Assembly: GCF_014191875.1 (NCBI RefSeq)
Contig: NZ_JACHXD010000002.1
Location: 310,001 to 374,000, forward strand
Source of the DNA: Pseudoduganella violacea
GTDB lineage: Bacteria; Pseudomonadota; Gammaproteobacteria; Burkholderiales; Burkholderiaceae_D
Reading direction: 5' to 3'
DNA: 64,000 nucleotides
The translations under genes were made by a program, and so were the position numbers. The notes under the pieces were generated by a model, which was not told the origin of the DNA, made no database searches, and saw only the letters and a list, made by a program, of their open reading frames with translations. This document shows positions 1 to 8,935 of the stretch, piece after piece (within the stretch, counting starts at the first letter, position 1; every line of letters starts with the position of its first letter).

Positions 1-3
1 AAC

Positions 4-42
4 AATGTCCGACCTTAGTGCCTGACACCAGGGTGGGACATT
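4..42. repeat. 39-bp dispersed palindromic repeat, single copy at window edge
   Basis: One 39-bp copy of the dispersed element. It begins AATGTCC, has a GTGCCTGACACC core, and ends GGACATT. It lies just beyond the stop codon of the SDR gene. In the other clusters this orientation is the right-hand member of a pair, so its partner may lie just outside the window. Confidence 0.85.
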
Positions 43-70
43 CTTTGATTTGGCGCAAAGGCCTTGCGGG

Positions 71-673
71 TTAGTGCCAGACTTTGTAGGTTTGGCCGGT
101 TTCGATGCCTTCGGCGCTACGCATATAGGCGAGCGCGACGCGCTTGACGGGGACGGTTTCGAAGCCGGGGAACAGATGGCCGTATTTGGATGCGGATTCG
201 GTGAGGAGCGTAGGATTGACCACGTTGATGCGTAGGCCGCGCTTCAGTTCAGCCGCAGCGGCGCGAACGAAGCCTTCTACGGCGGAATTCGAGGTGCTGG
301 CGTTGGCGCCATGGCGGATCGGCTGGTGCGCATCGACGCCGCTGGTCAGGGTGATGGAACCGCCATCGTTCAGATAGTGCTGGGCGACCAGGGCCACATT
401 GACCTGGCCCATCAGCTTGCTGTTCAGGCCAATGTGGAACTGCTCGGGTGTCATCTCGTCCAGCGGGCCGATATGCAGGATGCCGGCCGCCACCAGCACC
501 GCATCCACCTTGCCGATTTGCGCGAACAGGGCGCGCACTTGGGCGATGTCCTTCAAGTCCGCCTGGTATTGGCCGCTATGGCTGCCCACGGTGATGATTT
601 CATGGCGCTGGCCCAAAGCCTCCACAATGGCTTGCCCGATGGTACCGCTGGCGCCGATTACTACTGCTTTCAT
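71..673 (-). CDS. Atypical short-chain dehydrogenase/reductase-like protein
   Basis: A 200-residue Rossmann-fold protein of the SDR superfamily. The N-terminal GASGTIG is the glycine-rich nucleotide-binding loop, and VAAGIL fits the NNAG-type strand. The usual Tyr-x-x-x-Lys catalytic pair is missing: the region reads HGANASTSNSAVEGF. This resembles the Lin1944-like SDR subgroup, described as lacking the canonical active-site residues. Substrate and reaction are therefore unknown; it may bind NAD(P) without normal SDR chemistry. An AGGAGA ribosome site sits just upstream of the ATG. It is a single gene, with dispersed repeats on both sides. Confidence 0.85.
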   Translation of the reverse strand: MKAVVIGASGTIGQAIVEALGQRHEIITVGSHSGQYQADLKDIAQVRALFAQIGKVDAVLVAAGILHIGPLDEMTPEQFHIGLNSKLMGQVNVALVAQHYLNDGGSITLTSGVDAHQPIRHGANASTSNSAVEGFVRAAAAELKRGLRINVVNPTLLTESASKYGHLFPGFETVPVKRVALAYMRSAEGIETGQTYKVWH

Positions 674-852
674 TTGGTTCTCCTATACAGGTTGCAAAGT
701 GCAGCCAGTATCGATTACCAAGCAAAAGGAATAAACGCGGTGGGGCGAACAAGACTCCTAAGCAACGATTAGGAATCTACGCTTCGGGCCGGCAAGTCCC
801 ATGACTGCCGGCCTCTTCCGCGTAAGGTGCAACGTTTGATTTTTCTCAAAAA

Positions 853-904
853 AATGTCCCGTTCTGGTGCCTCGGCGGCCCCGCCTGACACCAGGGTGGA
901 CATT
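853..904. repeat. Diverged copy of the 39-bp repeat carrying an internal insertion
   Basis: The arms AATGTCC and ACCAGGGTGGACATT are recognisable. About 14 bp (CGGCGGCCCCGCCT) are inserted at the centre and one G is missing from the right arm, giving 52 bp. It lies past the 3' end of the outer-membrane factor gene. The rest of 674-923 holds the presumed SDR promoter and nothing else I can identify. Confidence 0.7.
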
Positions 905-923
905 GTTTGATCTGGTGCAAACG

Positions 924-2384
924 TTATTGGGTGACGGTGGCGAGGCGGGCGTCGGCTTGCCAGCCGGCGCCGAGGGCGCGGGCAACGGCGACCGCTGCCA
1001 GCAGACGCTGGGTGCCGATCTGGGCGGCGGCGCGCTCGGCGGACAAGGCACTGCGCTGGGCGTCGGTTACGTCCAGATAGGTGGAGATGCCGCGCTCGTA
1101 GCGGGCCAGCGCGACCTGGTAGGCGCGGGCGGCGGCGTCGCGCGAGACGGTCTGCAACTCGCCTTGCTGTTTGCGCTGCTGGGCGTCGGACAGGGCGTCT
1201 TCCACTTCGCGCAGGGCGGTCAGGAGCTTGCCTTGGTGGTTGGCGATGGCTTCTTCGTAGCGGGCTTTGGCAAAGGCCAGATTGGCCTTGTTGCGGCCGC
1301 CGTCGAAGATGGGCAGGGACAGGCCGAGCGGACCGGCGCTGAAGACGCGCGAACCACTCTTCAGCGTATCGCTGAGTTTTTCAGAGGCGAAGCCGAAGTT
1401 GCCGGTCAGCGTCAGTGCAGGATAGAACGCGCCTTCGGCCACGCCGATCTGCGCGTTGGCGGCGCGCAGGGTGGCGACGCTGCCTGCCAAATCAGGACGC
1501 TGGCCCAGCAGGCTCGCCGGCAGGCCGGCCGGGATCACGGGCGGCTGCGGCATCGTGCTGCCGGCAACGGCAGGCAGCACGCTGGCCGAGGGCGAGGCGC
1601 CGAGCAGCACGGCCAGGCCGTGTTCGATCTGGTTGCGCTGCCGCTGCACTTCCTGCAGGTCGGCTTCGGCGTTGGCGCGTTCGATGCGGGCGCGCGAGGT
1701 GTCCAGCTCATTCGACAGGCCGGCGTTGAAGCGGGCGTTGACCAGTTCTTCGCTTTCGCGGCGGGTGCCCAGCGCATTGTTCAGGATGGCCAGTTCGGCG
1801 TCCAGGCCGCGCAATTGCCAGTAGCTGCTGGCCACTTGCGAGGACAGGAGCAGCAGCACGCCGTCGCGGTCGGCCTGGGCGGCCAGGGCTTGCGCGTCGG
1901 CCGCTTCGACAGCGCGGCGCACGCGGCCCAGCAGGTCCAGCTCATAGGACATCGCGGCGCCCAGCGCGTACTGGTTGCCGCTGATGGAGCGGTGGCCCAG
2001 CGCGATGCCTTGCGACGTATTGGCCGAGGTGCGCGAGTTCGACACCGAGGTGTTCACGCTCAGCGACGGTTGCTGGTTGGCGCGCGCCACGCCCAGCTGG
2101 GCTTCCGCCTGCAGCAGGCGCTGGGCGGCGGCCTGCACCGAGGGGTTGTCGCGCAGGGCTTGCTGTTCCAAGCGGTTCAGGGTCTCGTCGCCGAAGACGG
2201 TCCACCATTGCTGCGGCAGGCGCGCTTCGGCGGCGCTGCCTTGCGGCGCATGGCGGAAGGCGCTGTCACCGACATTTTTCGGCGCCTTGAAATCGCTGCC
2301 GACCGTGCCGCAGGCCGACAGGGCCAGGCCTACGGCGGCGGCCAGCGCCAGGCGTTTGGTGCTTTGGAGCGTAATTGCGAACAT
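924..2384 (-). CDS. Outer membrane factor lipoprotein (TolC/NodT family) of a tripartite efflux pump
   Basis: A 486-residue outer-membrane efflux channel subunit. The N-terminus is a lipoprotein signal with lipobox LSAC at about residues 21-24, followed by GTVGSDF and two OEP-type repeats rich in long Ala/Gln/Glu helices, as in the NodT family. It should form the trimeric outer-membrane duct for the inner-membrane pump encoded just upstream. It is the last gene of the emrA-emrB-OMF operon, with about 31 nt between emrB and its start. An AGAGGA ribosome site precedes the ATG. The exported substrate is not evident. Confidence 0.92.
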   Translation of the reverse strand: MFAITLQSTKRLALAAAVGLALSACGTVGSDFKAPKNVGDSAFRHAPQGSAAEARLPQQWWTVFGDETLNRLEQQALRDNPSVQAAAQRLLQAEAQLGVARANQQPSLSVNTSVSNSRTSANTSQGIALGHRSISGNQYALGAAMSYELDLLGRVRRAVEAADAQALAAQADRDGVLLLLSSQVASSYWQLRGLDAELAILNNALGTRRESEELVNARFNAGLSNELDTSRARIERANAEADLQEVQRQRNQIEHGLAVLLGASPSASVLPAVAGSTMPQPPVIPAGLPASLLGQRPDLAGSVATLRAANAQIGVAEGAFYPALTLTGNFGFASEKLSDTLKSGSRVFSAGPLGLSLPIFDGGRNKANLAFAKARYEEAIANHQGKLLTALREVEDALSDAQQRKQQGELQTVSRDAAARAYQVALARYERGISTYLDVTDAQRSALSAERAAAQIGTQRLLAAVAVARALGAGWQADARLATVTQ

Positions 2385-2415
2385 ATTCTTTTCCTCTTTC
2401 TAGTTTGCGCGCCGC

Positions 2416-4008
2416 TTAGTGCGCGCCACCGCCGCCGCCTGAAGGCGACTTGACTTTGTCGGACAGCCACAGGATGGGGATACAGGCCAGCAGGATCCAG
2501 CCGACCAGCAGGAAGCCGTCGTTGTAGCCCATCACAAAGGCTTCGCGCCGCACCAGGTTGTCGATGGCCTTCATCGCCATATTCGACGCCGTGCCGGGGT
2601 CCATGCCGCGGTTGATGAACGATTGCGTGAGCACGTCCAGGCGCTGCACCACTTCGCTGGAAAACGCCGTGATCGATTCGCCCAGCCGCGCGGAGTGGAA
2701 TTGCTCGCGCTTGGTCAGCGCGGTGGCCAGTAGCGCGATGCCGATGGAGCCGCCCAGGTTGCGGGTCATATTGAACAGGCTCGATGCCGACGGCATGTCT
2801 TTCGGGCCGATGCCGTTCATGGCGAAGTTCGACAGGGTCAGCATGATGAAGGGCTGGCCCAGGGCGCGCAGCACCTGGGACCACAGCAGCTGGTCGTAGC
2901 CGGTGGTGGCGTCCATATACGCGTTCATCAGGCAAGAGCCGCCGAACAGCAGCAGGCCGAAGGAACACAGCAGGCGGTTGTCGATCTTCGACGAGAGCTT
3001 GGCCACAAAGGGCATGATGAACAACTGCGGCAAGCCCACCCACATGATCACTTCGCCGATCTGCATCGGCGAGTAGCCGGCGATCTGGCCCAGGAACAGC
3101 GGCAGCAGGAAGGACGAGCCGTACAAACCCATGCCCATCACGGCCGACAGCGTGGTCGCCACCAGGAAGTTGCGGTGGCTGTACAGGCCCAGGTTGACGA
3201 AGGGCTGGGCGCGCGTATTGCTGGTGATGACCCAACCCAGGATGCCGATTACCGCCATCGTGGCGAAGGCAATGATGAAGAGCGAGTCGAACCAGTCCTT
3301 GCTATTGCCTTCTTCCAGGAAGATGGTCAGGCAGCCCAGGCCCATGGCCATGAAACCGATGCCTAGCCAGTCGGCGTTGAACAGTTGATCGAGCTTGGCC
3401 TTTTCCTTGTCCAGGCCGTAGGCCATGCCCATCATCAGCAGGATGCCGGGCGCCCAGTTGATGTAGAAGATCGACGGCCAGCCGTAGATTTCGCTCAAGT
3501 AGCCGCCAAAGGTCGGCCCCATGGCCGGCGCCAGCGTGGCGGTCAGGCCGAAGATGGCCATGCCGGTGGCGCGCTTGGACGGCGGCAGCTTGGCCATCAC
3601 CAGGGTCATCGCCATCGGAATCAGGGCGCCGCCGGTGAAACCTTGCAGCATGCGGAACACGATCATGCTCTCCAGGTTCCAGGCCATGCCGCACATGGTG
3701 GAGAACACCAGGAACAGGGCGGTGGTGCCCATCATATAGGCGCGCAGGCCGAAGACGCGGGTCAACAGGCCGGTCAGCGGAATGACGATGATCTCGGCCA
3801 CCAGATAGGCGGTGGAGATCCACGAACCCTCTTCCTGGGTGGCCGACAGCGAACCGAGGATGTCCTTCAGCGAGCTGTTGGTGATCTGGATGTCCAGCAC
3901 CGCCATGAAGGCGCCCAGCATGCCGGCGGCGACGGCGATCCAGGTACGGGCATCGACCTTGCCGAGTGCATGCGGGTCCGCCGCGGACAGGGTTTGCGTA
4001 GCGCTCAT
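2416..4008 (-). CDS. emrB: DHA2-family MFS multidrug exporter (EmrB/QacA type)
   Basis: A 530-residue inner-membrane drug:proton antiporter with the 14-helix DHA2 layout. The antiporter motif C region reads APAMGPTFGGYLSEIYGW, and the N-terminal segment MLGAFMAVLDIQITNSSL is typical of EmrB. The C-terminus is a Gly-rich hydrophilic tail. It begins 11 nt after the emrA stop, so the two are co-transcribed and probably form one complex with the downstream outer-membrane channel. The family exports hydrophobic uncouplers, dyes and antibiotics; the specific substrate cannot be read from sequence. Confidence 0.93.
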   Translation of the reverse strand: MSATQTLSAADPHALGKVDARTWIAVAAGMLGAFMAVLDIQITNSSLKDILGSLSATQEEGSWISTAYLVAEIIVIPLTGLLTRVFGLRAYMMGTTALFLVFSTMCGMAWNLESMIVFRMLQGFTGGALIPMAMTLVMAKLPPSKRATGMAIFGLTATLAPAMGPTFGGYLSEIYGWPSIFYINWAPGILLMMGMAYGLDKEKAKLDQLFNADWLGIGFMAMGLGCLTIFLEEGNSKDWFDSLFIIAFATMAVIGILGWVITSNTRAQPFVNLGLYSHRNFLVATTLSAVMGMGLYGSSFLLPLFLGQIAGYSPMQIGEVIMWVGLPQLFIMPFVAKLSSKIDNRLLCSFGLLLFGGSCLMNAYMDATTGYDQLLWSQVLRALGQPFIMLTLSNFAMNGIGPKDMPSASSLFNMTRNLGGSIGIALLATALTKREQFHSARLGESITAFSSEVVQRLDVLTQSFINRGMDPGTASNMAMKAIDNLVRREAFVMGYNDGFLLVGWILLACIPILWLSDKVKSPSGGGGGAH

Positions 4009-4019
4009 TGCTGCTCTCC

Positions 4020-5177
4020 TTAGTGGGCCGCGACTTTCAGGCCGCCCTCTTTCAGGTCGCCTTCTTTCAGCGCCACTTCGGCGATGGCCGACATGCCGGG
4101 CGCCAGACGGCCGCCCATGGCTTTGATGTCTTCGGCCTTGAGCGTGATCTTGACCGGCACGCGCTGCACGATCTTGGTGAAGTTGCCGGTGGCGTTATCG
4201 GCCGGCAGCAGCGCGAATTGGGCGCCGGAGGCGGGCGCGAAGCTGTCCACGCGGCCGACCAGTTCCTTGCCGGGGAAGGCATCCACCGTCACGTGCACCT
4301 GCTGGCCCACATGCATTTCGGCGAGCTGGGTTTCCTTGAAGTTGGCGGTGACCCAGACATTGTCCTGCACGATGGCGGTCAACTGCTGGCCGGCCTGCAC
4401 GCGCTGGCCCACTTCGATGGTGCGCTTGCCGATACGGCCGGTGACCGGCGCCAGCACCTGGTTGTAGGCCAGTTGCTGCTGGGCGTCCTTGAGCTGCACG
4501 CGCAGCACCTTGATCTGGGCTTTCTGCACTTCGCGCGCCGAGGTGGCGGCGGTGATCTGGGCCTTGGCGGCGGCGGCGCTGTCCTTACGCGCGGCCAGGT
4601 CGGCGGCGGCGCTGGTGCGGGCGGCGGTGGCGGCATCGAGTTCGGCTTTCGACACGGCCTTCATCTGGCTGGTGTACAGCTGGCCATAGCGCTCGGCGTC
4701 CTGCTTGGCGCGCAGCAGTTGGGCTTCGGACTGGGCCACTTGGGCGGCGGCGGCGCTGGCCTGGGCGTTGACCTGGGCGATCTGCGCTTCCGATTGCAGC
4801 ACCTGCTGTTCGGCCGTTTCGATCTGGGCCTGGATCTGCTCCACTTTCACATGCTGGTCGAAAGGATCGAGTTCGGCGATGACCTGGCCTTCCTTGACCA
4901 GCTGGTTATCTTCGATCAGCACCTTGCTCACCACGCCGGCGATGCGCGAGGACACCGGATGGACGTGGCCGGCCACATAGGCGTTCTCGGTCTCGACGAA
5001 GTAATGGCTGCGATACCACATGCGGCCGCCGGCGCCAATGGCGGCCAGGGCGATCAGGCCGGCCACGACCATGACGCGCGGGTTCGGCGGGTTCTTGCCG
5101 GCCGGCGCGGCCGCTGCGGCCGGCGCCGGGGAATGGGGGACGGCGCTTAGCACTTTTTGTTCTGCCTGATTGGACAT
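4020..5177 (-). CDS. emrA: HlyD-family periplasmic adaptor (EmrA type)
   Basis: A 385-residue membrane-fusion protein linking EmrB to the outer-membrane channel. It has a cytoplasmic Ala/Pro-rich tail, one transmembrane helix at about residues 33-52, then the biotinyl-lipoyl half-motif around TENAYVAGHVHPVSSRIAG. A long Ala/Gln-rich coiled-coil hairpin follows, then the second lipoyl half (LAPVTGRIGKRTIEVGQ) and a beta-barrel domain. It is first gene of the efflux operon, divergent from a TetR regulator across about 138 bp that contains a candidate operator. Confidence 0.93.
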   Translation of the reverse strand: MSNQAEQKVLSAVPHSPAPAAAAAPAGKNPPNPRVMVVAGLIALAAIGAGGRMWYRSHYFVETENAYVAGHVHPVSSRIAGVVSKVLIEDNQLVKEGQVIAELDPFDQHVKVEQIQAQIETAEQQVLQSEAQIAQVNAQASAAAAQVAQSEAQLLRAKQDAERYGQLYTSQMKAVSKAELDAATAARTSAAADLAARKDSAAAAKAQITAATSAREVQKAQIKVLRVQLKDAQQQLAYNQVLAPVTGRIGKRTIEVGQRVQAGQQLTAIVQDNVWVTANFKETQLAEMHVGQQVHVTVDAFPGKELVGRVDSFAPASGAQFALLPADNATGNFTKIVQRVPVKITLKAEDIKAMGGRLAPGMSAIAEVALKEGDLKEGGLKVAAH

Positions 5178-5239
5178 GGTGAGGCTCCAAAATGAAATTG
5201 TGTCTGTGCATTATTCGACAAAGCGCTGTTGAAGTCAAG

Positions 5240-5263
5240 AAATGAAACGATTGCATTTCATTT
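5240..5263. promoter_or_regulatory. Inverted repeat, candidate TetR operator
   Basis: AAATGAAACG and CATTTCATTT form a 10-bp inverted repeat (9 of 10 positions pair) separated by 4 bp. It lies between the divergent emrA and tetR starts, where TetR-family repressors normally act on their own gene and the adjacent pump. Assignment to this regulator is inferred from position only. Confidence 0.5.
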
Positions 5264-5315
5264 GAATTTGGAATAAAGTGCCGGCTTCTGATAGGCTTCG
5301 CGTATACTTCTTGCC

Positions 5316-6008
5316 ATGTCATCAACAATGCCCGACCTCCCCACCACCGCCCAGCCACCAACCGACAGCGAGCCTTGCATCCAATGCAAGGCCGGCCGCC
5401 CGCGCGCCAGCGAAGCCGAGGCGCGCCAGCTCGAATTGATGAACACGGCCGCCCGCCTGTTCATGGAAAAAGGCTATAGCAAGGTCAGCCTGGAAATGAT
5501 TGCGCGCGAGGCCCATGTGGCGGTGCGCACGATTTACGTGAAGTTTGGCGGCAAGGCCGGCCTGTTCCACGCCATCCTGACCTATAAGCGCGAAGACTTC
5601 ATGGCCTCGCTCGACGATCTGGACACGACGGTGCAACCGCTGCGCGACATCCTGCTCGACTTCAGCCAGCGCTTTACGGAGCTGATCACCTCCTCCGCCG
5701 CGCTGCGTCTGCACCGCATGGTGATCGCCGAAGCGCGCTCCAATCCCGAGCTGGCCGAAGCGTTTTTCGAGGGCGGCCCGAAACAGACGCGCGAAATGCT
5801 GACGCGCTTCTTTTCGCGCCCCGACATCCGCAGCCAGATGCGCGACGATATCCCGCCCCATATGCTGACCATTTACCTGCTGAACCTGGTGATGGGCGAC
5901 CATATGAAGCGTTACCTCTTCGATGTGGAAACCCATGACACGCTGGAGCAGGTGCGGCAGCATCTGGAAGCGGCCATCGATCTCTTCCTGCGCGGCACCC
6001 TGCGCTAA
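5316..6008 (+). CDS. TetR/AcrR-family regulator of the divergent efflux operon
   Basis: A 230-residue TetR-type repressor. The helix-turn-helix region at about residues 45-90 reads NTAARLFMEKGYSK followed by IAREAHVAVRTIYVKFGGKAGLF, the classic TetR_N pattern. The C-terminal ligand/dimer domain resembles the AefR-like group. The N-terminus has a short extension with a CIQC pair, which could be metal- or redox-sensitive; this is speculative. Divergent placement from emrA strongly suggests it represses the pump and is relieved by a pump substrate. An in-frame alternative ATG lies four codons in. Confidence 0.92.
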   Translation: MSSTMPDLPTTAQPPTDSEPCIQCKAGRPRASEAEARQLELMNTAARLFMEKGYSKVSLEMIAREAHVAVRTIYVKFGGKAGLFHAILTYKREDFMASLDDLDTTVQPLRDILLDFSQRFTELITSSAALRLHRMVIAEARSNPELAEAFFEGGPKQTREMLTRFFSRPDIRSQMRDDIPPHMLTIYLLNLVMGDHMKRYLFDVETHDTLEQVRQHLEAAIDLFLRGTLR

Positions 6009-6096
6009 GCTGGAGCGTGCGCCAACGCACAGAGCCACCGTCGCGCCTGTCCGATACTGGCTGTCCAAGAACAGCTTTAATAGGTAGGGAGGCATC

Positions 6097-6279
6097 ATGA
6101 GTAACTGGGAAAGGCTCGAATGGAGCAAACAAGTCACCGCGCTGAATGAGCGCATCCGCGATTTCCAGGGCGACCCCAGCCCGGACCGGCTGGAGCAGGC
6201 GATCACGCAGCTGCGCGCCTATGCGGAAGCGGCCAGCAGCGGCGGCATCGAAATTCCCGCGCATTTCATCGCCATCTAG
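6097..6279 (+). CDS. Small hypothetical protein (60 aa)
   Basis: A 60-residue soluble, probably helical protein beginning MSNWERLEWSKQVTALNERI. I do not recognise a family. The call rests on a strong GGGAGG ribosome site five bases before the ATG, codon use like its neighbours, and a position clear of other genes. It follows tetR by about 90 nt and precedes the DUF3144-like pair, and may belong to either unit. Confidence 0.6.
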   Translation: MSNWERLEWSKQVTALNERIRDFQGDPSPDRLEQAITQLRAYAEAASSGGIEIPAHFIAI

Positions 6280-6445
6280 GCGATCTCCTCTAAAGCCAGC
6301 GGGCGGGCCTGACATCCCCCTGCTGCGCGCCCCACCAGCGCAGTGGCCTGGGCGGCCACCCTTGCAGGCCACAAGCATTCATGGCAGCATAGCCGCCTAG
6401 TCTTTGCTCCGGCGCCGGCCGGACGGACTCCACCGAGAATTCACC

Positions 6446-6760
6446 ATGACCGACAAGCCAAGCGCAGAGCAGCAAACCGAAGACCAGCAATTCTGGAAGT
6501 TCATCGACGCCCACATCCTGCTGGCCAACGAGCAGCTGCAAAACGATCCAGCGCGCGCCAATATCGTCGGCGCGGCCATGCTGTTTGCCGCCGCCCGTTT
6601 CAATTCCTACCTGCTGGCCGCCGGCAGCGGCACGCGCGAAGTCTTCGCCGGGCGCAAGGAAGAAGCCGGGCACTATCTGCGCGAGCAATTCAATAAAATG
6701 TTGAGCGATAACCTCGACGATTTCGACACCAACTTCGAGCAGCACCAGAAAGGCAATTAA
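6446..6760 (+). CDS. DUF3144-family small protein, copy 1
   Basis: A 104-residue soluble protein. The pattern FIDAHILLANEQ, then AAMLFAAARFNSYLLAAG and an acidic helical C-terminus fits the uncharacterised DUF3144 family as I remember it. The start is placed at MTDKPS, because upstream codons in the frame give a basic extension without family character; the ribosome site is weak. Only 2 nt separate it from a second, clearly homologous gene, so the pair is a tandem duplication in one transcript. Function unknown. Confidence 0.8.
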   Translation: MTDKPSAEQQTEDQQFWKFIDAHILLANEQLQNDPARANIVGAAMLFAAARFNSYLLAAGSGTREVFAGRKEEAGHYLREQFNKMLSDNLDDFDTNFEQHQKGN

Positions 6761-6762
6761 GC

Positions 6763-7065
6763 ATGAGCACTCCAGAAGCAAACGACAACGACAAGCAATT
6801 CTCCGAGATCATCGACGCCTTCGTCGTGCTGGCCAACGACAAGGCCAAGACCACGCCGCCGCAAATGGTGAGCGCGGGCCTGCAATTCGCCTCCTCGCGT
6901 TTCTGCGCCTATCTGCTGGCCGGCACCAGCACCTCGAAAGAGCATTTCATGGAACAGAAGGAAGAGGCCATCAAGTACTTCATGGGCCAGTTCGAGCAAA
7001 TGCTGCGCGATAACGTCGCCGACTACGAACAGAATTACGAGCAGTACCAGACCGGCGGCCAATAA
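6763..7065 (+). CDS. DUF3144-family small protein, copy 2
   Basis: A 100-residue paralogue of the preceding gene. Aligned segments include FSEIIDAFVVLANDK against FWKFIDAHILLANEQ, GLQFASSRFCAYLLAG against AMLFAAARFNSYLLAA, and DNVADYEQNYEQYQ against DNLDDFDTNFEQHQ. The duplication is old, because much of the sequence has diverged while length and motif order hold. A strong intrinsic terminator follows, shared with the convergent pyruvate dehydrogenase operon. Function unknown. Confidence 0.82.
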   Translation: MSTPEANDNDKQFSEIIDAFVVLANDKAKTTPPQMVSAGLQFASSRFCAYLLAGTSTSKEHFMEQKEEAIKYFMGQFEQMLRDNVADYEQNYEQYQTGGQ

Positions 7066-7082
7066 GCGGGGCAGCGCCAAAG

Positions 7083-7115
7083 AAAAAGGGCCAGTTCGAT
7101 GAACTGGCCCTTTTT
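7083..7115. terminator. Bidirectional intrinsic terminator between the DUF3144 pair and lpdA
   Basis: A perfect 10-bp stem (GGGCCAGTTC / GAACTGGCCC) with a 3-nt loop, an A-run on the left and a T-run on the right. It can terminate both the plus-strand pair and the minus-strand pyruvate dehydrogenase operon. Confidence 0.93.
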
Positions 7116-7138
7116 TATTGCACCTTCGTACTTGCGGC

Positions 7139-8923
7139 TTAGCGCTTGCGCGGTGGCGGCAGGTCGGTGCAGACGCCTTCGTAGACTTCCGCGGCCATGC
7201 CGATCGATTCGCCCAGGGTCGGGTGCGGGTGGATGGTCTTGCCGATATCCACGCCGTCCGCGCCCATTTCGATCGCCAGGGCGATCTCGCCGATCATATC
7301 GCCGGCATGGGTGCCGACGATGGCGCCACCCACGATGCGGTGGGTTTCAGCGTCGAACAGCAGCTTGGTGAAGCCTTCCTCGCGGCCATTGGCCACGGCG
7401 CGGCCGCTCGCGGCCCATGGGAAGACGCCCTTCTCCAGCTTGATGCCCTTGGCTTTCGCCTCGTCCTCGGTCAGACCGACCCAAGCCACTTCCGGATCGG
7501 TGTAGGCCACCGATGGAATCACCTTGACGTCGAAGTGCGACTTCTGGCCGGCAGCGGCTTCCGCCGCCACGTGGGCTTCGTGCACGGCCTTGTGCGCCAG
7601 CATCGGCTGGCCCACCAGGTCGCCGATGGCGAAGATGTGCGGCACATTGGTGCGCATCTGGCTGTCGACCGGAATGAAGCCGCGATCGCCAACAATCACG
7701 CCAGCCTTATCGGCGGCGATCTTCTTGCCGTTCGGGCTGCGGCCCACGGCCACCAGCACCATATCGTAGAGCTGCGGTTCCGGCGCGGTGGCGCCGGCTT
7801 CGGCGGCTTCGAACGTGACCTTGATGCCTTCCGGCAGGGCTTCCACGCCCACCGTCTTGGTCTTGGTCATGATGCGGTCGAAGCGCTTCTCGTTGTGCTT
7901 CTGCCAGACCTTGACGGTGTCGCGGTCCGCCCCCTGCATCAGGCCATCCATCATTTCGACCACGTCGATGCGCGCGCCGAAAGTGGAGTACACGGTGGCC
8001 ATTTCCAGGCCGATGATGCCGCCGCCGATCACCAGCATGCGCTTCGGCATGAAGCGCAGTTCCAGCGCGCCGGTGGAATCGACAATGCGCGGATCTTCCG
8101 GCACGAACGGCAGTTTCACCACGGCCGAACCGGCGGCGATGATGGCCTGCTTGAACTGCACGACTTTCTTCGTGCCGTCGGCGGCCGTCACCTCGATGTG
8201 GTTCGGGCTGACGAACTGGCCCACGCCCTGCACCACGCTGACTTTGCGCGCCTTGGCCATGCCGGCCAGGCCGCCGGTCATCTTGCCGATCACGCCTTCC
8301 TTGTACTTGCGCACTTCGTCGATATCGATCTGCGGCTTGGCGAAGGTGACGCCATGCTTGGACATGGTGGCCGTCTCGTCGATCACGGCCGCCAGGTGCA
8401 GCAGCGCTTTCGATGGGATGCAGCCCACGTTCAGGCAGACGCCGCCCAGGGTAGCGTAGCGTTCCACGATCACGGTGTTCATGCCCAGGTCGGCGGCGCG
8501 GAAGGCGGCCGAGTAGCCGCCAGGACCGCCACCCAGCACCATCATGTCGCACTGCACGTCGACTTGGCCGCTGTAGCCACCGGCGGCCGGAGCCGCGGCA
8601 GGCGCAGCGGGTGTAGCGACTGCGGCCGGTGCAGGGGCGGCAGCGGCTGCCGGTGCTGGAGCGGCTGCCGGAGCAGCAGCGCCAGCGGACGCGCCTTCTT
8701 CCACCATCAGCAGCAGCGAGCCTTCGCCCACTTTGTCGCCGACCTTGATTTTCAGTTCCTTGACGACGCCGGCATGGGTCGATGGGATTTCCATCGAGGC
8801 CTTGTCCGACTCCACCGTGACCAGGGACTGGTCGACCTTGATGGTGTCGCCCACCTTGACCATCACTTCGATGACTTCCACTTCCTTGAAGTCGCCGATA
8901 TTCGGTACTTTCACTTCGATCAT
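7139..8923 (-). CDS. lpdA: Dihydrolipoamide dehydrogenase (E3) with N-terminal lipoyl domain
   Basis: A 594-residue E3 of the pyruvate dehydrogenase complex, re-oxidising dihydrolipoyl groups with FAD and NAD+. Residues 1-80 are a lipoyl domain with ESDKAS carrying the lipoylated Lys. An Ala/Pro linker to about residue 125 follows. The FAD loop is [10 protein letters not shown], the redox-active disulfide is CLNVGC, the NAD loop is [11 protein letters not shown], and the catalytic His-Glu pair is in HPHPTLGE. An E3 that itself carries a lipoyl domain is a known betaproteobacterial arrangement. It is the last gene of aceE-aceF-lpdA, 12 nt after aceF. Confidence 0.97.
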   Translation of the reverse strand: MIEVKVPNIGDFKEVEVIEVMVKVGDTIKVDQSLVTVESDKASMEIPSTHAGVVKELKIKVGDKVGEGSLLLMVEEGASAGAAAPAAAPAPAAAAAPAPAAVATPAAPAAAPAAGGYSGQVDVQCDMMVLGGGPGGYSAAFRAADLGMNTVIVERYATLGGVCLNVGCIPSKALLHLAAVIDETATMSKHGVTFAKPQIDIDEVRKYKEGVIGKMTGGLAGMAKARKVSVVQGVGQFVSPNHIEVTAADGTKKVVQFKQAIIAAGSAVVKLPFVPEDPRIVDSTGALELRFMPKRMLVIGGGIIGLEMATVYSTFGARIDVVEMMDGLMQGADRDTVKVWQKHNEKRFDRIMTKTKTVGVEALPEGIKVTFEAAEAGATAPEPQLYDMVLVAVGRSPNGKKIAADKAGVIVGDRGFIPVDSQMRTNVPHIFAIGDLVGQPMLAHKAVHEAHVAAEAAAGQKSHFDVKVIPSVAYTDPEVAWVGLTEDEAKAKGIKLEKGVFPWAASGRAVANGREEGFTKLLFDAETHRIVGGAIVGTHAGDMIGEIALAIEMGADGVDIGKTIHPHPTLGESIGMAAEVYEGVCTDLPPPRKR

Positions 8924-8935
8924 AGCGCGGCCTCC

